A stretch of 64,000 nt of DNA from Bacteroides sp. M10 (GTDB lineage Bacteria > Bacteroidota > Bacteroidia > Bacteroidales > Bacteroidaceae), in the NCBI RefSeq assembly GCF_014334015.1, contig NZ_CP060488.1:4236501-4300500 (forward strand), read 5' to 3'. How positions within the stretch are numbered: position 1 is the stretch's first letter; every line of letters starts with the position of its first letter. The notes beneath the pieces are model-generated. The model had not been told where the DNA came from. It did no database searches and was given only the letters and a program-made list of their open reading frames with translations. This document shows, piece after piece, positions 1-8,112 of this stretch. A program made the position numbers and the translations under genes.

Positions 1-316
1 GGTCGTGTGCTTCTATGGCCCAGTCGGTATCTCTGGTGAGGCTGACTATTTCCGGCACATTCTTTTCTTTACGATAGAAGCTGATACAGGTGTTGAGGGC
101 AATACGGTAAATCCAGGTGGAAACCTTACATTCTTTTCTGAATTTGGGATAGGCTTTCCAAAGGTTTAATACCACGTCCTGATACAGATCATTGAGAGGA
201 GCATTGGGATTGGCATACAGATAGCATACCTTATAGATCACTCGTTCATATTCGCGGATCACCGACAAAAACTCTTGCTCAATAGGGGCGCTGACCTCTG
301 TTGTTTGTTCTCTCAT
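1..316 (-). CDS. ECF-type RNA polymerase sigma factor, truncated by window start
   Basis: This is the N-terminal 105 codons of a sigma-70 family factor that runs off the left edge of the window. It starts at the ATG at 316-314 (MREQTTEVSAPIEQEF). The region 2 signature is readable: ERVIYKVCYLYANPNAP followed by DLYQDVVLNLWKAYPKF, then STWIYRIALNTCISFYRK, which matches sigma region 2.1-2.4 of extracytoplasmic-function factors. Region 4 lies outside the window. In Bacteroides such factors are often paired with an anti-sigma gene, but the partner would be beyond the edge. The regulon cannot be told from here. Confidence 0.88.
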   Translation of the reverse strand, partial: MREQTTEVSAPIEQEFLSVIREYERVIYKVCYLYANPNAPLNDLYQDVVLNLWKAYPKFRKECKVSTWIYRIALNTCISFYRKEKNVPEIVSLTRDTDWAIEAHD

Positions 317-384
317 GGAATCTATGATTACTTTTCTGGTTAGTTAGTCGTGAGAAAAGGAGAAAAATCACAGGAGAATAGGGG

Positions 385-1287
385 CTATTGGAGATTAGCT
401 GCCAGAAACTTACACATTTCTTCGATACTTTTTCCCCGACGGCGGGCATAATCTTCTAATTGGTCTTCTCCAATCTTTCCGATGGAGAAGTATTCGGAGG
501 CCGGGTGTGAGAACATAAGCCCGCAAACAGAAGCGTGCGGGTACATAGCTCCGTTTTCGGTCAGCGAAATGCCTATCTGCTTCATATCCAACAGTTCATC
601 CAACAGGAAGTTGACAGATTGATCCGGTAAAGACGGGTAGCCGACAGCAGGGCGAATGCCTTGATACTTTTCGACCAGTAAGTCCGCTATGCCTAAATTC
701 TCGTCTTTGGCATATCCCCACGCTTCTTTGCGCACATATTCATGCATCTTTTCTGTTGCTGCTTCTGCCAGTCGGTCGGAGAGGGTTTGGACAAGCAGGT
801 GTTTATAAGGGTCCTGTTCGTACAATCCTTCCATGTCTGCATCAATGGAAGAGGCAAAAGCACCGATGGTATCCGGGATATCGGAAGAGATCGGGCGGAT
901 AAAGTCACTTAGACAAAGAAAAGGACTACCGTCTCTTTTCGGCGTTTGCTGGCGCAGTAAAGGAAAAGTGATGAACCGGTCTTTTTCTTTCTCAATAATC
1001 AGGTTATCCCCGTCAGAGTTTGCCTTGCAAAGCTTGAAGATGGTCTTTACTTCATAATCCCGGTCGAGCAGATCGAGCATCCGATTGGCTTCTTTGAATA
1101 GCTGCATTGCTTCGGAAGCCTTATTACGCTCTTCTTCGGGGAAAGTTGTCAGCCACGAAGCACGGCAGGCATCACATCCGTGAATGTTGGCGATGGCTGC
1201 AAAACGCGGTTGGAAACCCCATGCGTGGAAAAAGTAAATCCAGTTGATGTAGGGAGTGACTGTATGTATTTTATAAGATAAAATCAT
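385..1287 (-). CDS. Stand-alone methionine synthase activation (MetH C-terminal) domain protein
   Basis: A 300-residue protein that resembles only the C-terminal AdoMet-binding reactivation domain of cobalamin-dependent methionine synthase. Seen: PYINWIYFFHAWGF near residue 12, GCDACRASWL near residue 36, the AdoMet-binding RPAVGYPSLPDQ near residue 212, and the closing FSIGKIGEDQLEDYARRRGK, which parallels the end of MetH. In the family this domain donates a methyl group from AdoMet to rescue oxidised cob(II)alamin. No homocysteine, folate or B12-binding domain is encoded here, so it would have to act in trans on a separate enzyme. The start gives the aligned N-terminus directly. A hairpin repeat (1366-1445) lies upstream. 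No cobalamin riboswitch was recognised. Confidence 0.85.
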   Translation of the reverse strand: MILSYKIHTVTPYINWIYFFHAWGFQPRFAAIANIHGCDACRASWLTTFPEEERNKASEAMQLFKEANRMLDLLDRDYEVKTIFKLCKANSDGDNLIIEKEKDRFITFPLLRQQTPKRDGSPFLCLSDFIRPISSDIPDTIGAFASSIDADMEGLYEQDPYKHLLVQTLSDRLAEAATEKMHEYVRKEAWGYAKDENLGIADLLVEKYQGIRPAVGYPSLPDQSVNFLLDELLDMKQIGISLTENGAMYPHASVCGLMFSHPASEYFSIGKIGEDQLEDYARRRGKSIEEMCKFLAANLQ

Positions 1288-1365
1288 AAATTATGCAATT
1301 AAATAGGAGTTTAATGGCGGCAACGTAGTGCCAGGCAAGATTTTCTTCAGGATATTGATGTTCTT

Positions 1366-1445
1366 AGGCACGGATTACACGGATTACGCTGTTGTTTTAT
1401 ATAGTCATATTTCTAAAAACCGTGAAATCCGTGTAATCCGTGCCT
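1366..1445. repeat. 80-bp hairpin repeat, copy 1
   Basis: Two perfect 20-bp inverted arms (1366-1385 and 1426-1445) built on the motif CACGGATTACACGGATT enclose a 40-bp AT-rich centre. Each arm is itself an internal direct repeat of ACGGATTAC. A second copy, in the opposite orientation, lies at 41409-41481. The centres also match (TAAAAACCGT next to the arm), so the two are relatives and not chance palindromes. This copy sits directly 3' of dihydroorotase and could act as its terminator. Confidence 0.85.
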
Positions 1446-1455
1446 GAAATATTAT

Positions 1456-2796
1456 TTATCGCTCAAAGAACAATTCCTGTCCGCGATAAGTCTCGTCTAT
1501 TTCTCCGTTGTTATATAACAGATGTCCGTTTACAAATGTTTTCTCTACTTTCCAGTCGAATGTGTGTCCCTCTAATGGACTCCATTTGCATTTGCTTAAA
1601 ATACAATCGGTTGTTACCGTCCATTCGCTTCCGGGACGGACTAATACCAAGTCAGCCTGATAGCCTTTGCGAATGAATCCTCTGTTTTGTATTTCATACA
1701 TCTGCGCAGGGGCATGAGCCATCTTTTCTACTACTTTTTCGATAGTAAACACTCCTTTTTCTGTCAACTCCAACATGCTGACGAGTGAGAACTGAATCAT
1801 CGGCATTCCGGACATTGCTTTTAAGGCACCGCCTTCTTTTTCGCTAAGTAAATGTGGGGCATGATCTGTGGCAATAGCATCAATCAAACCGCTATTGACA
1901 GCCTCTCGCAAAGCTTTCCGGTCTTGCGCTGTCTTAATGGCAGGGTTGCATTTGATGCGGGCACCCAGTGTCTGATAGTCCTCTTCCGTAAAGAGTAGAT
2001 GAGAAACACAGGCTTCTGCCGTGATCTTTTTTTGTACCAAAGGTACGTTAGAAAACAGGCTCAACTCTTTAGCTGTGGAAATATGCATGATGTGCAGGCG
2101 GGCGTTTGTCTCACGTGCCAACTGCACTGCCAGTTCGGATGAACGATAGCAAGCCTCTTCCGAACGAAGGAGCGGATGAAGAGCCAAAGGTACATCGTCT
2201 CCGTATTCTTTCTTATATTTATCCGTATTTTCTTTGATAATTCCCTGATCTTCGCAATGAGCAGCGATGAGCAGATCGGTTCCACCGAATATATTACGCA
2301 GACTGGCCATCCGGTCTACCAGCATATTGCCGGTGCTTGACCCCATAAATAACTTCACTCCACAAACCCGGTGTTTATCCAGTTGTGCAAACTGGGTATA
2401 GTTATTATTCGTTGCTCCGAAATAGCAGGAATAGTTGACTGCTGACTTTTCACCCAACAGAACAAATTTTTCCTCCAAAGCCTCCAATGTAGTAGTTTGC
2501 GGATTGGTATTGGGCATATCCATGATAGAGGTGACACCTCCAGCTGCCGCAGCACGACTTTCTGTGGTGATATCTGCCTTATGAGTCAGTCCGGGATCGC
2601 GGAAATGCACATGTTCGTCGATGGCACCCGGCAAAAGATAACACCCGGTTGCGTCTATTATCTCGTCGCAGGGGGCAGTTGCGTTTTCTTCACCAACCAA
2701 TATTTCGGCTATCTTTTCATTCTCGATTACTACTGAACCCAGAACTTTTCTTCCTTCGTTGACAATAACGGCGTTTTGAATCAGTGTACGTTTCAT
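1456..2796 (-). CDS. pyrC: Dihydroorotase
   Basis: A 446-residue amidohydrolase that interconverts carbamoyl aspartate and dihydroorotate, step three of pyrimidine synthesis. Metal-binding motifs of the class I (AllB/PyrC) type are visible: DEHVHFRDPGLTHKADI near residue 59, the histidines of AAHCEDQGI and RLHIMHISTAKEL, and the late aspartate in IDAIATDHAPHL near residue 310. The substrate-binding MDMPNTNPQT is present. Its length fits class I enzymes. The start ATG overlaps the stop of the upstream glycosyltransferase (ATGA), so the two are probably cotranscribed and translationally coupled. Allantoinase is the main alternative by family, but no purine-degradation genes are nearby. Confidence 0.92.
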   Translation of the reverse strand: MKRTLIQNAVIVNEGRKVLGSVVIENEKIAEILVGEENATAPCDEIIDATGCYLLPGAIDEHVHFRDPGLTHKADITTESRAAAAGGVTSIMDMPNTNPQTTTLEALEEKFVLLGEKSAVNYSCYFGATNNNYTQFAQLDKHRVCGVKLFMGSSTGNMLVDRMASLRNIFGGTDLLIAAHCEDQGIIKENTDKYKKEYGDDVPLALHPLLRSEEACYRSSELAVQLARETNARLHIMHISTAKELSLFSNVPLVQKKITAEACVSHLLFTEEDYQTLGARIKCNPAIKTAQDRKALREAVNSGLIDAIATDHAPHLLSEKEGGALKAMSGMPMIQFSLVSMLELTEKGVFTIEKVVEKMAHAPAQMYEIQNRGFIRKGYQADLVLVRPGSEWTVTTDCILSKCKWSPLEGHTFDWKVEKTFVNGHLLYNNGEIDETYRGQELFFER

Positions 2797-3536
2797 TTCT
2801 TTTGTGGGAATTTATGGAACCAACTATTTACTTTTAATTTTATCACACCAAATATGGCTTCTCCAAAGATGCTGCTATTCATTTTAGAAGTCCCTAATTC
2901 ACGATTAATGAAGATAACGGGAACCTCGATAATTTTGAAACCACACTTGTAAGCAGTGAATTTCATTTCAATCTGAAAGGCATATCCTTTAAAGCGAATA
3001 TGATCTAAATCGATCGTTTCCAATACCTGACGGCGGTAGCAAACAAATCCGGCAGTGGTGTCATGTACAGGTATTCCGGTGATAAACCGCACATATTTAG
3101 AGGCGAAGTATGACATCAATACCCGTCCCATCGGCCAATTCACTACATTCACTCCGCTGACATAACGGGAACCGATAGATACATCTCCTCCTTGTTCCGA
3201 ACAAGCCTGATACAAACGGGGTAAATCATTCGGATTATGACTGAAGTCTGCATCCATTTCAAAAATATACTCGTATGCGTGTTCCAGTGCCCATTTAAAT
3301 CCGGTAATGTAGGCAGTACCCAGTCCTAGTTTTCCTTTACGTTCTATCATAAAAAGCTGTTCGGGAAATTCTTGTTGCAGTTTTCTTACGATGGCTGCCG
3401 TCCCGTCCGGAGAGCCGTCTTCTATGACCAGAATATGGAATACTTGGGGAAGGCCGAAAACGGCACGGATGATATTTTCTATGTTTTCCCGTTCATTATA
3501 GGTGGGGATAATTACAATGCTATCCGATGTCTGCAT
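2793..3536 (-). CDS. Family 2 glycosyltransferase, dolichyl/polyprenyl-phosphate mannosyltransferase (DPM1)-like
   Basis: A 247-residue GT-A enzyme of GT2. Visible motifs are IPTYNERENIENI at the N-terminus, EDGSPDGTA near residue 40, the metal/nucleotide site EMDADFSHNPNDL near residue 93, and GSRYVSGVNVVNWP near residue 122. It matches soluble DPM1-like proteins that transfer a sugar from a nucleotide donor to a polyprenyl phosphate. It lacks the C-terminal membrane helices of GtrB-type relatives. Its stop overlaps the pyrC start by four bases. The sugar and lipid acceptor cannot be told from sequence. Confidence 0.88.
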   Translation of the reverse strand: MQTSDSIVIIPTYNERENIENIIRAVFGLPQVFHILVIEDGSPDGTAAIVRKLQQEFPEQLFMIERKGKLGLGTAYITGFKWALEHAYEYIFEMDADFSHNPNDLPRLYQACSEQGGDVSIGSRYVSGVNVVNWPMGRVLMSYFASKYVRFITGIPVHDTTAGFVCYRRQVLETIDLDHIRFKGYAFQIEMKFTAYKCGFKIIEVPVIFINRELGTSKMNSSIFGEAIFGVIKLKVNSWFHKFPQKK

Positions 3537-3559
3537 ATAGATACTATAAAATTTAGAAA

Positions 3560-3567
3560 CAAAAGTA
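3560..3567 (-). promoter_or_regulatory. Bacteroides -7 box upstream of the glycosyltransferase-pyrC pair
   Basis: On the minus strand the sequence reads TACTTTTG, a perfect match to the Bacteroides TAnnTTTG box, 24 bases from the ATG. No clear TTTG -33 element is present at the usual distance. Confidence 0.5.
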
Positions 3568-3671
3568 GTTCTTTTTCCTTTAGTTATAGCTGAACTAAGG
3601 AAAATTTAACGTGTTTCATGCCCCATGCGGGATAAGACGGCAGATACCTTATTATAATACTTCTGTTCTTT

Positions 3672-3704
3672 GGGTGTATACTCCCAATCTTTTTTGTAAT
3701 TTTG
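3672..3704 (+). promoter_or_regulatory. mfd promoter (-33/-7)
   Basis: TAATTTTG at 3697-3704 matches the Bacteroides TAnnTTTG -7 box. A TTTG lies at 3669-3672, 24 bases upstream, slightly longer than usual. The box overlaps a possible upstream TTG start at 3702, which supports the ATG at 3723 as the true mfd start. Confidence 0.55.
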
Positions 3705-3722
3705 CGGGGAAATTTTATAGGT

Positions 3723-6700
3723 ATGACAATAACTGAGTTGCAACAACAATATGCTGCCCATCCCAATATGGCAGTAATGAAGCGCTTGTTGAAGGACACT
3801 TCCGTTCAGACTGTTTTTTGCGGAGGACTGTGTGCATCCGCCGCTTCTCTTTTTTCTTCTGTACTGGTGCAAGAGGGTGGTTGCCCGTTTGTATTTATTT
3901 TAGGTGATCTTGAAGAAGCCGGATATTTCTATCACGACTTGACGCAGATATTGGGTACGGAAAGAGTTTTGTTCTTTCCATCTTCATTCCGTCGCTCCAT
4001 CAAGTATGGACAAAAAGATGCGGCCAATGAGATTTTGCGCACAGAAGTACTTAGCCGCTTACAAAAGGGGGAAGAGGGATTATGTATCGTTACGTACCCG
4101 GATGCATTGGCGGAGAAAGTGGTGTCGCGCAAGGAATTGAGTAATAAAACGCTGAAGTTGAATGTAGGAGAGAAAGTGGATACCACTTTCATCACCGATG
4201 TGTTGCATAGTTATGGTTTTGAATATGTAGACTACGTATATGAGCCGGGACAATATGCTGTTCGCGGTAGTATTATCGACGTTTTCTCTTTTGCTTCGGA
4301 ATATCCTTATCGCATCGATTTCTTTGGTGATGAAGTGGAAAGTGTTCGTACCTTTGAAGTGGAGTCTCAATTATCCCGTGAGAAGAAAGATGGAGTGTCT
4401 ATTGTTCCCGATTTGGCGGTGACAGGTGATGTAACGACTTCTTTTCTGGATTTCATCCCGAAAGAGACTACCTTGGCGATGCGCGATTTTCTTTGGTTGC
4501 GCGAGCGAATCCAGGTGGTACACGATGAGGCGCTGACTCCACAGGCAATAGCCGTTCAGGAGGCCGAAGAGAATGGTGGCATTACATTGGAAGGGAAATT
4601 GATAGACGGCAGTGAGTTTACTGTACGGGCACTCGATTTCCGCCGGTTGGAATTTGGTAACAAACCGACCGGAACGCCTAATGCCAGCGTTACTTTCAAT
4701 ACATCTGCCCAGCCTATCTTTCATAAGAATTTTGATCTGGTAGCTTCTTCTTTCAAGGATTATCTGGAAAAAGGCTATTCGCTATCTATCTGCAGTGACA
4801 GCATGAAGCAAACAGATCGTATCAAAGCTATTTTTGAAGATCGGGGTGATAAGATTAATTTTACTCCCGTAGAACGTACCATTCACGAAGGTTTTGTAGA
4901 TAACACACTGCGACTCTGTATTTTCACAGATCATCAGTTGTTTGATCGTTTTCATAAATATAATCTGAAAAGTGATAAAGCCCGTTCGGGAAAAGTGGCA
5001 CTATCCTTGAAAGAACTGAATCAGTTCACTCCGGGAGACTATGTGGTGCATACGGATCATGGTATCGGACGTTTTTCCGGCTTGGTACGTATTCCGAATG
5101 GTGATACTACGCAAGAGGTTTTGAAACTGGTGTTTCAAAATGAAGATGTGGTGTTCGTCTCTATTCATTCCCTGCATAAGGTTTCCAAATATAAAGGTAA
5201 AGAAGGAGAGGCTCCCCGGCTTAACAAATTAGGTACAGGTGCATGGGAGAAACTGAAAGAACGTACAAAGAGTAAAATCAAGGATATTGCCCGCGATTTG
5301 ATAAAATTGTATTCGCAGCGTCGTCAGGAAAAAGGTTTCTCTTACAGTCCCGATAGTTTCTTGCAGCGTGAGCTGGAAGCATCTTTTATTTATGAAGATA
5401 CACCGGATCAGAGCAAGGCGACGATTGATGTCAAGGCAGATATGGAAAGTGACCGTCCGATGGATCGTCTGGTCTGCGGAGATGTAGGATTTGGAAAAAC
5501 CGAGATAGCGATACGTGCGGCTTTCAAAGCCGTTGCCGATAATAAACAAGTAGCCGTTCTGGTTCCGACAACAGTACTTGCTTACCAGCATTTTCAGACT
5601 TTCCGTGAGCGTTTGAAAGGATTACCGTGCCGGGTGGAATATTTAAGTCGCGCACGTACTGCCGCACAGACCAAAGCTGTATTGAAGGGATTGAAAGATG
5701 GAGATGTCGGTATTCTGATAGGTACCCACCGTATCTTGGGAAAAGATGTCCAGTTTAAAGACTTGGGATTGTTGATTGTGGACGAAGAACAGAAATTTGG
5801 AGTCTCTGTCAAAGAAAAGCTGCGTCAGTTGAAAGTGAATGTGGATACACTGACTATGACTGCTACTCCAATTCCCCGCACCCTTCAATTTTCATTGATG
5901 GGTGCACGCGACTTGAGTGTGATTTCTACTCCGCCACCCAACCGCTATCCGATTCAGACCGAAGTGCATACTTTTAATGAAGAAGTGATAACGGATGCCA
6001 TCAATTTTGAGATGAGCCGCAACGGTCAAGTCTTCTTTGTCAATAACCGGATTGCGAACTTGCCGGAATTGAAAGCGATGATCGAACGTCATATCCCGGA
6101 TTGTCGTGTAGCAATTGGACATGGACAGATGGAACCGACAGAGCTGGAGAAGATTATTCTGGATTTTGTCAACTACGACTATGATGTACTCTTGGCAACT
6201 ACAATCATCGAAAGTGGTATTGATATTCCGAATGCCAACACTATCATTATCAATCAGGCGCAAAACTTTGGATTGAGTGATCTCCATCAGATGCGTGGAC
6301 GGGTAGGACGTAGTAATAAGAAAGCTTTTTGTTATCTGCTGGCTCCTCCGTTAGGTAGTTTGACAGCCGAAGGAAGACGACGTCTTCAAGCAATTGAAAA
6401 CTTTAGTGATTTGGGAAGTGGTATTCATATCGCCATGCAGGATTTGGATATTCGTGGAGCCGGAAATCTGCTTGGAGCCGAACAAAGCGGATTTGTTGCT
6501 GATTTGGGATATGAGACATATCAGAAAATTCTTACTGAAGCTGTCCATGAGTTAAAGACAGACGAGTTTGCTGAACTGTATGCGGATGAAATCAAGGGCG
6601 AAGGACAAATTAGTGGAGAAGAGTTTGTAGACGAGTGTCAGGTAGAAAGCGACCTCGAACTATTGTTGCCTGCCAACTACGTAACAGGCAGCAGCGAACG

Positions 6701-7097
6701 TATGTTGCTCTATCGTGAACTGGATGGACTGACATTGGACAAAGATGTGGAAGCTTTCCGTGCTCGCTTGGAAGACCGCTTCGGACCGGTTCCCCGGGAA
6801 ACGGAAGAACTACTCCGTATTGTGCCTCTACGCCGTCTTGCAGCCCGTTTGGGTGCAGAGAAAATCTTCCTGAAAGGTGGGCGGATGACCTTGTTCTTTG
6901 TTTCCAATCCGGATAGTCCGTTCTATCAAAGTAAGGCTTTTGGTAAAGTGATAGACTATATGATGAAATATACCCGTCGTTGTGATTTGCGTGAACAGAA
7001 CGGCAGACGGAGTATGCTGATTAAGGATGTTACTAATGTGGAAACGGCAGTCAGTGTGTTGCAGGAGATTGTGGCTTTGCCGGTAAAGGAAGCATAG
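3723..7097 (+). CDS. mfd: Transcription-repair coupling factor
   Basis: A 1124-residue SF2 translocase that removes RNA polymerase stalled at DNA lesions and recruits UvrA. Domains in order: UvrB-like N-terminal modules (to about residue 340), the CarD-like RNA polymerase interaction domain (DYVVHTDHGIGRFSGL near residue 440), and the helicase core with Walker A CGDVGFGKTEIA, DEEQKFGV as motif II, TATPIPRTL as motif III, and QMRGRVGRSNKKAFCYLL as motif VI. The TRCF C-terminal domain follows. Length fits the family. I prefer the ATG at 3723 over the in-frame TTG at 3702 because the latter lies inside the promoter -7 box. It is monocistronic; the upstream genes are divergent. Confidence 0.97.
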   Translation: MTITELQQQYAAHPNMAVMKRLLKDTSVQTVFCGGLCASAASLFSSVLVQEGGCPFVFILGDLEEAGYFYHDLTQILGTERVLFFPSSFRRSIKYGQKDAANEILRTEVLSRLQKGEEGLCIVTYPDALAEKVVSRKELSNKTLKLNVGEKVDTTFITDVLHSYGFEYVDYVYEPGQYAVRGSIIDVFSFASEYPYRIDFFGDEVESVRTFEVESQLSREKKDGVSIVPDLAVTGDVTTSFLDFIPKETTLAMRDFLWLRERIQVVHDEALTPQAIAVQEAEENGGITLEGKLIDGSEFTVRALDFRRLEFGNKPTGTPNASVTFNTSAQPIFHKNFDLVASSFKDYLEKGYSLSICSDSMKQTDRIKAIFEDRGDKINFTPVERTIHEGFVDNTLRLCIFTDHQLFDRFHKYNLKSDKARSGKVALSLKELNQFTPGDYVVHTDHGIGRFSGLVRIPNGDTTQEVLKLVFQNEDVVFVSIHSLHKVSKYKGKEGEAPRLNKLGTGAWEKLKERTKSKIKDIARDLIKLYSQRRQEKGFSYSPDSFLQRELEASFIYEDTPDQSKATIDVKADMESDRPMDRLVCGDVGFGKTEIAIRAAFKAVADNKQVAVLVPTTVLAYQHFQTFRERLKGLPCRVEYLSRARTAAQTKAVLKGLKDGDVGILIGTHRILGKDVQFKDLGLLIVDEEQKFGVSVKEKLRQLKVNVDTLTMTATPIPRTLQFSLMGARDLSVISTPPPNRYPIQTEVHTFNEEVITDAINFEMSRNGQVFFVNNRIANLPELKAMIERHIPDCRVAIGHGQMEPTELEKIILDFVNYDYDVLLATTIIESGIDIPNANTIIINQAQNFGLSDLHQMRGRVGRSNKKAFCYLLAPPLGSLTAEGRRRLQAIENFSDLGSGIHIAMQDLDIRGAGNLLGAEQSGFVADLGYETYQKILTEAVHELKTDEFAELYADEIKGEGQISGEEFVDECQVESDLELLLPANYVTGSSERMLLYRELDGLTLDKDVEAFRARLEDRFGPVPRETEELLRIVPLRRLAARLGAEKIFLKGGRMTLFFVSNPDSPFYQSKAFGKVIDYMMKYTRRCDLREQNGRRSMLIKDVTNVETAVSVLQEIVALPVKEA

Positions 7098-7153
7098 AAG
7101 GTGCTGATTTGTAAATAATTGGATCCGTGTTAGGTTTTTTGATAGAAAATACT

Positions 7154-7161
7154 TATCTTTG
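7154..7161 (+). promoter_or_regulatory. -7 box of the 7226 secreted-protein gene
   Basis: TATCTTTG is a perfect TAnnTTTG match, 64 bases before the ATG. This suggests the gene is transcribed separately from mfd. Confidence 0.5.
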
Positions 7162-7225
7162 AATTTATAGCCGTGAATGTAAAGCAAGAGTGGATAAGAG
7201 CCATTTATATCTAAAAACAAGGGAC

Positions 7226-8041
7226 ATGAAAAACATAATAACATTGATCATTATACTTTCATCATGGTTGACTGTATATTCACAAGTAAATTATACACAA
7301 GCTGAACTGAAGCTAAAGTGTGATTCTATAATAGAGGAAAGTAATACATTATATCGATATGAAATGGCTGCTTGGAATTTCACGGATATATTTGTTACTA
7401 AACCGGATATAATGGAAACCATACAGAGTTATCTGGTTTATCAGCAAGGGGATACTATAAAATGTATTGTTATTGATAATCAGGCTCAATGCACGTATGA
7501 AGCTTCTTTTCTTTATGAAACGGTTCCTTGCGCAGAAGTTAAAGCTTGTAGGAGTTTATCCGAATATGAAGTACGTTTGATTGAGGCTAAGAAGAAAATA
7601 CAAAGTGCCTTTGATGACGATAAAAAATATCCTGTGTATGGCTATAAGGACTTTCCTCTAAACTGGATTCTCATCCCATTTAAGGACGGATATAAGTTAT
7701 ATGCTATTTCAGGTACAAGCAAGACACGTGTTATTCCATTCGGCAATGATTACTTATTTATTGCTAACAAAAAGGGGGAGATACAATCCTGGAAGAAATT
7801 CCATTCCGGGCTGCTTCCGGTGGAAACTACAGATGAAGTTCCGATGATTAATTTCCCTATTCATTCGCATTTGAAACAAGAGCCTTTTATCTCGGCTACT
7901 GATATATGTACATTTAGATTATATTATAATCAAACAGGAAGTACAAAATTTGCTGTATATTCTCCTGCCCTTTCTATCTATTTTATCTATAAGATAGCTA
8001 CGAATACCATCACTCCGACGAAAGATCTTGATATCCAGTAA
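7226..8041 (+). CDS. Secreted protein of unknown function
   Basis: A 271-residue protein with a clear signal peptide (MKNIITLIIILSSWLTVYSQ), so probably periplasmic or outer-surface. There is no lipobox cysteine at the cleavage site. The mature part is mixed alpha/beta with several aromatic stretches (NWILIPFKDGYKLYAISG near residue 140) and two cysteines close together (VPCAEVKAC). I do not recognise a family. The start was taken at the ATG opening the signal peptide; an upstream in-frame ATG at 7190 would add twelve charged residues before it and spoil the signal. It is isolated, with its own -7 box, and converges on the ygiQ-like gene. Base composition is more AT-rich than mfd. Confidence 0.72.
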   Translation: MKNIITLIIILSSWLTVYSQVNYTQAELKLKCDSIIEESNTLYRYEMAAWNFTDIFVTKPDIMETIQSYLVYQQGDTIKCIVIDNQAQCTYEASFLYETVPCAEVKACRSLSEYEVRLIEAKKKIQSAFDDDKKYPVYGYKDFPLNWILIPFKDGYKLYAISGTSKTRVIPFGNDYLFIANKKGEIQSWKKFHSGLLPVETTDEVPMINFPIHSHLKQEPFISATDICTFRLYYNQTGSTKFAVYSPALSIYFIYKIATNTITPTKDLDIQ

Positions 8042-8074
8042 CCATCTGTTTTCTAAAAGATGTATTCTATCATT

Positions 8075-8105
8075 TCCTCATAAGAAGCTCTATGTCTTAT
8101 GAGGA
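8075..8105. terminator. Hairpin between convergent genes
   Basis: Inverted arms TCCTCATAAGA (8075-8085) and TCTTATGAGGA (8095-8105) form an 11-bp stem with a 9-base loop, between two convergent genes. There is no strong T-run on either side, so a termination role is inferred from position. Confidence 0.45.
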
Positions 8106-8112
8106 GAAAAGG

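Noticed and set aside
1288..1455. Cobalamin or SAM riboswitch upstream of the MetH-domain gene
   Set aside because: The only structure is the dispersed hairpin repeat, whose second copy lies behind an unrelated gene. No riboswitch core motifs were found.
3584..3872. Two overlapping minus-strand frames over the mfd start
   Set aside because: They overlap the mfd promoter and coding start and each other. They have no independent signal and no recognisable product.
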